Below are positions 58,627 to 64,000 of a stretch of DNA of 64,000 nt, piece by piece (the first letter of the stretch is position 1; the number at the start of each line of letters is the position of its first letter). Under the pieces are notes generated by a model. It was not told where the DNA came from, did not search any database, and worked only from the letters and a program-made list of their open reading frames with translations. Source of the DNA: Epinephelus fuscoguttatus (lineage: Eukaryota > Chordata > Actinopteri > Perciformes > Serranidae); the NCBI RefSeq assembly GCF_011397635.1, contig NC_064769.1, positions 22,337,207-22,401,206 of the forward strand. Reading direction: 5' to 3'. The position numbers and the translations under genes were made by a program.

Positions 58627-61600
58627 TCATGAGACTTCTGTAAGCTCTGTTGAGTGGACACAGTCCGTCTGTTTTAGGGAGAGAGCGTGAACATTCACAA
58701 AAGTAATGCAACTTTCACTGTCTTTCACCTCCAAAACATCTGTTGCCCCCCCAGGGTATGTGACCAACTGGGCTCCATCCTGAGCAAATCCCATGACGCA
58801 CGGCTGCTGCTGCTTTGCTGAAAGGGTGTTGCCCTTTATTTGGCGTCCGTTGGGTATGTAGCTGCTTGGTGCTGCATCTAAGTTTGATGTCCAACAGCAA
58901 GAGGCTTCGTGAGCAGCTTTCGGTGGAGTTCGGTCAGGACTGGGGTTCAGGACGTAACTAATCACTACTGTGCCACATGACGAACCCTCTCTACTGGCAC
59001 GGGAGGAAGTCCGCATGATACTGCTGCTCCTAACACCTCTGCCATCACCAAACCCATGTCCATTCCTCTGCCCGAGGATGTGCTGGTACAGGATCCTCCG
59101 AAAGGTCTGTCTGAACTCCCGAATGCGGTAAGCATAGATGAAGGGATTCACGACAGAGTTGGCATGGGAGAGGATGATGGCGATGTTCATCACCCAGATA
59201 TGTGCGCGCTCACAATCCTGACACAGGTGGTTGAAGCAGTTGATGATGTGCAGTGGAAGCCAACACAGAGCAAACAACCCAACGATGATGGCCAGCGATT
59301 TGGCAGCATGGACTTCCTTCTGCAGGGTGGAACGAGATGAGCTTGACGATGTGGTTATCGCTCCAGGAGCAGGTAAGTGCGCAACTTTAAGCCCTATCAT
59401 TCGGAGCTGGCGCCGAGCAGCCATGAAGATGTGGGCATAGATGACCAGCATGGCCAACAGGGGCACCAACACACAGCCGAAGAAATTGAAATAGACCATG
59501 TAGTCCAGGCTGACCACTCTTTCAAACAGGCACTCCGTCAAGCCTTCACGACAGGGGCTGATGCTGTCTGCGGCGGTGGTGTTCGAACCTGTATAACAGA
59601 AGACAGAGGTGATTTATTGTCAGTTTTGTCTTTTAATAATAATAATAATGTTTCTTTCACAGCAGAGAGAATTCTACATATTCGTAAAACATTTTTCATA
59701 TATTCCAGGCAATGTGAATGGTTTAGGTTTCTCTAAAAGCCACTGAAGGCAATATGAAAATGCCAGATGCATTTCATCTAATTGTCAGCACTGAAATTAA
59801 TTTGAGCACTTCTCTCTGGAAATACTGTTTAATACAAATGCATTTCTACATTTTCTTTAGGTGCCTTTCTTTATGCATTTTCACCCCCTCAATAGGTCTC
59901 AGGATATTGAAAATGGTTGCTCTAGTAAGAGACTTGAAGCACAGTTTGTTTTGATATGCATTTACTTTGATTAACTCTTCCAAAATTCTGATTCTAGCTT
60001 TAAACAACCAACAGCGAGACAAGTTTGAACCCAATACTCAATACACTGTGACAGATGCCACAAAATAAGTCTCCCACCTCCGTTCCAGCCCAGCATGGGT
60101 GTCAAGCCGATGCCCACTGAGAGAACCCAGCACAATGCGATGATGCCCTTCGCCCTCTGCCCTGTCACCAGGCTGTTGTACCTAGAAGGTGAAGCAGAGC
60201 ACGGTGATACATTAGGGCTAGTTGTTCTGTTGTATCTAATCTCAGTGTGATAGTATCCCCGTGAAGCAAAGTCAATATTTGATGATTTAAATCATCAAGC
60301 AGAAAATGGTTGTGTATTCAAGCCTAAATGCACTATTTGTCTAATAAGCCAAAGCAAAAGATGACAATGTTTATATTGTTGCACCACTGGCTTTTGAATA
60401 CACTGCAACCACTTACACAAATCTGACCAGTACCAGTTCTTTTGTCTGCTGATTAAAGACACACCAAGAATTTCAAATATACAGATCCATTCTGATTTTG
60501 CAAAGGTCGTTTTGTATGTCCTTTTTTTCCTTGCATGTTCGGTTTCATCCACAGTAATATGTTTATGTTTTGGTTTCAGGAAGGTTGAGAAGTACACGTA
60601 GTGTGAAATGTTGCTCCATGACTCCACAAACAGTTGAGTGAGTGTGCATTCATCTGCAATAATGGGCACTTCCTTCGCACACTGTAATTTACCAGCACAC
60701 TTCTTCCTCATCTGAGTTCTGACGCTAATGCAAAGCTCTGAAGAATTTGTCATTCAGTCAGGTCATGCAGAAGCTTCTGAGAAATGCAGTGAAATACAGA
60801 AATGACAAATATTAATGATGGTGGTTTGCTGTAAATGTAATTTGAGTGAAATGATGAGGACATTTATTTTACAGTGCAATCTCTGATAGGATTATGTGCA
60901 CTTAAAGGGATAGTTCAGATCTTATGTGGGATTATATGAGGTCAGTGAATTACCTACAGTAGACAGTGTCATGAACTTGTCATAAACATTATGTACATGT
61001 CATAAACATTTATGACTGCTGTCATTAAGTGTCATTCGGTTTTTGTAATGACAAGCTGACATTGTTTGGGTTGTCTTGATTATGACAACTTGACATTAAT
61101 TAGAGTGACATTACCAGAAGATGTCTTTGTCATGACAAGTTGACATTACATTTGTTTGGGATGTCCTTATAATGACAAGTTGACATTAACCAGGATGACA
61201 TTACCAGAAGATTTGTCATAACAATAATAATCATTATGTCAGCTTGTCATAAACACAAAAAGAGGTGCATTTCTTGTTAATGTCAAATTGTTATGACAAA
61301 GACATCTTATGGTAATGTCGTCCTGGTTAATGTCAAGTTGTCATTATAAGGACATCCCAAACAAATTTAATGTCGGCTTGTCATGACAAAGACAACTTCT
61401 GGCAATGTCACTTTGATCAATGTCAAGTTGTCATAATCAAGACAGATTAAGATTCAGTTCATTTACTGGTCTCAGAGAAATTTGACTTGGAACTAGGGGT
61501 CACCATACACATACATACAATCAACATATAGTCACCAATAATGTCAACTTGTCATTAAAAAAAACGAATGACATTTAATGACAGCAGTCATAAACATTTA

Positions 61601-63638
61601 TGACATGTACATAATGTTCATGACAAGCTCATGACTGTGTCATGTCACTCTTATGTAGATACCTTAAAGTAAAGTGTTACCCCTATTTTAGCCTCCCCAA
61701 AAATTCAATATCAGTTTAAGTGTACGCTATATTAAGAGTATTTTCACCTCTTACCTTCAGCAATGTTTGATAGGGAACTGACATTTTTATATTGCTCTCT
61801 TCAAAGCCAGACTCCATTGAGAAAAACAGTAATTTAACATTGCTGAACACAGGAGATGCTGGCCTACCTCTGCCTCTGTCAGTTAGTGTGTTTGTGTTAT
61901 TGTGTGATTTTGGCCTTTAAGAAGATTAGTTTGGATAAACCAAAGTTGCACAATATCACAAACAAACAAACTGAAAAGGCAGAAATAGACCAGCAGCTCC
62001 TGTGTTCTGCAATGTTAAATTACTGTTTTTATCAATGGAGTCTGGTAGCTTTGACAAAAGTATAGATGGGGAACCGAAGCCGTTCCCTGTCAGAACAGGC
62101 TGTCTGACGGCAAAGTAAAGTGCCTAAAATATTCTTAATATAGCATACATGTCAACCAATATTACATCTTTTTAGGAAGGACTTTTTTTAAGGAGCTAAA
62201 ATTGGTTTTGCTGCCCCTTTCCAAAGCAATACTTTGCTTAGTTACTATGGCAGTGCTACTGTATGCTTCCTCAGAGTGTGGGCATGACGACCGCCATCTC
62301 CTGTATGTAATACACTGACCATGGATAAGTACATCATACAACCCCACTTTGAAAGATCCAAAATATCTCTTTAAATATATACAATAGCTTTATGGCTGTT
62401 AAGTTCAGATGTTCAGGTCTATCATAAACACTGCTTGCATGTAAGCAGGCCATCTGGGCTATTCTTATCCACATCACTGATCCTGCTTTCAACATTTCAG
62501 TTTCCTCTTTTCATTATTTTTGCTACATCCTCAAGTTATTGGGTATTTTTGAAGACTGCACTGGCAGCATTATTGTGCACATGCTTCATGCTGGCACGAG
62601 GAATGCACTGGCAAGACGAATACAGACAGTAAATCAGCATGACAGTATTCTTGGTAACATCACCCTACCTAAAGCTATTGTCCCATGTGACTGCGATCGT
62701 TCATGGCCATGGTGGCGGCCAGTCGGCTATATTAAGCCTCCTAAAACTCTGATGAATTATTAGCTCTCTGGTCTTTAGTGCCAGGGGTTGTGGCACCCGT
62801 GTGAGCACACAAACACACACACAGAACCCGTTATGCAACTGCTTATGCAAATGTGTCACCTGCTGTGGCTTACTAGATGAAATATCCTCTATGGTAGGAG
62901 TGAAGAATGCAGCTGTGACTAAACAACAGCGGCTCTGGATACACCCGTATGAACAGTATGAGTCAATGGTGTGTCAAAATGCCTGTTGCAGAAAGAATGG
63001 ACAAGGGACTTTGCTGGAAACTGCAAAATACGCGAGGCAATTTCAAGAAGTAGAATTTAAATGGTGTTGATTTATATGGATGGAAATGATCAAAGCCTTC
63101 AGAAGATTTAATCCCTCCAACAGCACATGAGCAGTAACCCAATAAAGCCTGTCGAGACATATATCTGTATCTGCCCACAGCCAGCCAGATTAGCCTTAAT
63201 TAAATAAAATCTCTCTGTGATTCAATGTGTTTCGCTACACTGCATAGTGCTTTGGACGCCTCTCTCATTTGATAGTTTACCCACACGCCTCTGACTTGTT
63301 GTGTGTGGAAAAAAGCATTATGTTCAAAATGTGCAACAGTTTATATCCGACAGCAAAAGAAAATCTGCTAAAACATAATTTTCAAATGCAGCCCAATAAT
63401 CAAGCTTCGGTGAGATGTGTGTGAAAAGTTAATCTGGTTTAAGTGGCAGTGTGGGAAATTGTCTCTGTTTCAGTTTTTAGCCTGTGACATTTCTGTTTCC
63501 TCTCACCTGAGTGGGTTCTTGATAGCGATGTAGCGGTCTACAGCAATGGCCAGCAGGCTGAAGATGGAGCTCTGGGTGAGTATGAGGACGAAGCATGCGA
63601 TGAAGAGGCAGCCAAAGAAATTGGCACAGAAGCCGGTG
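58627..63638 (-). CDS. adora2a: Adenosine A2A-type receptor, 5' exons outside window
   Basis: Three exons join in frame: 63638-63507, 60181-60078, 59588-58627 (stop at 58627-58629), giving about 398 residues from the end of TM2 to the C-terminus. It is a plasma-membrane Gs-coupled class A GPCR for adenosine. Exon 1 here: TGFC...FGC, TM3, DRY in AVDRYIAI, ending KNPLR. Exon 2: [20 protein letters not shown] (TM4) to GLTPMLGWN. Exon 3: ECL2 with N-glycosylation site NTT and ligand-contact Phe in ECLFE, TM5, [27 protein letters not shown] (TM6), LCQDC (ECL3), [15 protein letters not shown] (TM7), and a C-tail of well over 100 residues. Residues corresponding to human F168, W246, N253 and H278 are kept. 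The long tail and TM sequence favour A2A over A2B. Upstream exon(s) with TM1-TM2 are missing from the window. Confidence 0.93.
60182..60950. other. adora2a intron (ICL2), distal part
   Basis: No features were recognised; the frame at 60295-60753 (minus, 152 codons) has no known family and no splice-supported role. AAAGGGATAGTTCAGATC at 60906 resembles a MITE terminus without an identifiable partner. Confidence 0.45.
60951..61682. mobile_element. Large fold-back element rich in TGTCA/TGACA
   Basis: The arms are reverse complements: GTACATGTCATAAACATTTA on the left against TAAACATTTATGACATGTAC on the right, and CAGCAGTCATAAAC on the right against GACTGCTGTCATTAAG on the left. The right terminus ACCTTAAAGTAAAGTGTTAC is typical of a fish DNA element; the left terminus is degraded. 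Within each arm a block of about 85 bp built on ATGACAAGTTGACATTA is repeated. About 100 bp in the right arm (near 61447-61540) is unrelated insert. Confidence 0.85.
61799..62060. repeat. Partial copy of the 20967-21842 fold-back family
   Basis: CAAAGCCAGACTCCATTGAG and GAACACAGGAGATGCTGG on the left mirror CCAGCAGCTCCTGTGTTC and CAATGGAGTCTGG on the right, as in the centre of the element at 20967. The outer ends are missing. Confidence 0.75.
62100..62372 (+). repeat. Dispersed repeat shared with 1078-1310
   Basis: ATACACTGACCATGGATAAG followed by TACATCATACAACCC, as at the left end of the window. It adjoins the partial fold-back copy, so the two blocks may belong to one composite element. 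Confidence 0.55.
62373..63506. other. adora2a intron, proximal part
   Basis: No transposon ends, tandem repeats or coding families were recognised. It looks like unique sequence. Confidence 0.45.
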
Positions 63639-63814
63639 CTGATGATGGGTTGCGGTAAAAACATCACAGATGATAAATGAAAATACTGCAAAACTAAAAA
63701 TACATTTTTCCAAATCTAATATAGACATATTCCTTAAGTTATTGCCCCAAATCAGTCACAGTCACAGAAAATGGTGTGATTTATTACACTTTCACTCAGA
63801 ACTACACATAATTT

Positions 63815-64000
63815 AAAGGCTCAGCGTGTAGGATTTAGGGGGATATATGTTGTGTTTCTGTTGCCTTAGCACAAGCAGTTTATATCTACATAAAGAGTGT
63901 GTCTTCTTCCATTGAAATCGCTATGTTGCACCGCAATGTTTCTACAGTAGCGCAGATCGGACAGATCGGGCCATTCGCGTTTTTTGCATCAGCCACTGTA
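63815..64000 (+). mobile_element. Common fish MITE, truncated by window edge
   Basis: It begins TTAAAGGCTCAGCGTGTAGG-type sequence (AAAGGCTCAGCGTGTAGGAT), then ACAGTAGCGCAGATCGGACA and CATTCGCGTTTTTTGC, phrases of a widespread fish non-autonomous element. It lies in the adora2a intron upstream of the exon ending at 63638. Confidence 0.6.

Noticed and set aside
59056..59440. Plus-strand frames antisense to the receptor exon
   Set aside because: They are shadows of the conserved minus-strand GPCR coding sequence.
60295..60753. 152-codon minus-strand frame in the adora2a intron
   Set aside because: It contains no recognisable domain and lies inside an intron defined by two well-supported exons.

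Overview
This is vertebrate, almost certainly percomorph teleost, genomic DNA. It has intron-split genes with GT-AG junctions, no operons, and heavy loading with fish-type interspersed repeats: L2-like and other non-LTR LINE ends, tRNA-derived SINEs, hAT-like and Tc1-like DNA transposons, and many fold-back MITEs. Three protein-coding genes could be assembled exon by exon, all on the minus strand, so transcription runs from high to low coordinates.

Layout. 1-20.3 kb holds no recognisable host gene. It is a repeat graveyard with several nested insertions: an L2 LINE carrying a MITE, a LINE inside an older repeat with a further insert inside the LINE, and a 2.1 kb hAT-like element containing a second hAT-like element, both with 8-bp target duplications. 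20.3-47.1 kb is camkk2 (Ca2+/calmodulin-dependent protein kinase kinase 2). A complete 579-residue ORF is recovered from 16 coding exons plus one non-coding first exon. 49.25-52.6 kb is snrpd3 (Sm D3, 127 residues, three coding exons plus a non-coding first exon) with a compact housekeeping-type promoter. 52.7-58 kb is intergenic, with an L1-like LINE remnant and a Tc1-like transposase remnant. 58.1 kb to beyond the right edge is an adenosine A2A-type receptor gene (adora2a). TM3 to the C-terminus lies in three exons; the first exon or exons (N-terminus to TM2) lie beyond 64,000.

The three genes do not form one pathway. CAMKK2 is a cytoplasmic Ca2+/CaM-activated kinase upstream of CaMKI/IV and AMPK, SmD3 is a core spliceosomal protein, and A2A is a Gs-coupled GPCR. 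SNRPD3 and ADORA2A are also close neighbours on human 22q11.23, so that linkage looks ancestral, whereas CAMKK2 is on human 12q24.

I found no new multi-gene system. The observations most worth checking are the unusual intron structure and disulfide pattern of the A2A receptor, a 49-bp near-perfect hairpin at 9.7 kb, a CA repeat 13 nt inside the intron downstream of a camkk2 C-terminal exon, an overlapping uORF on camkk2, and several cleanly dated nested transposon insertions. Exon boundaries were derived by hand from reading frame, splice consensus and family knowledge. Repeat family names are from memory and were not checked against a library.
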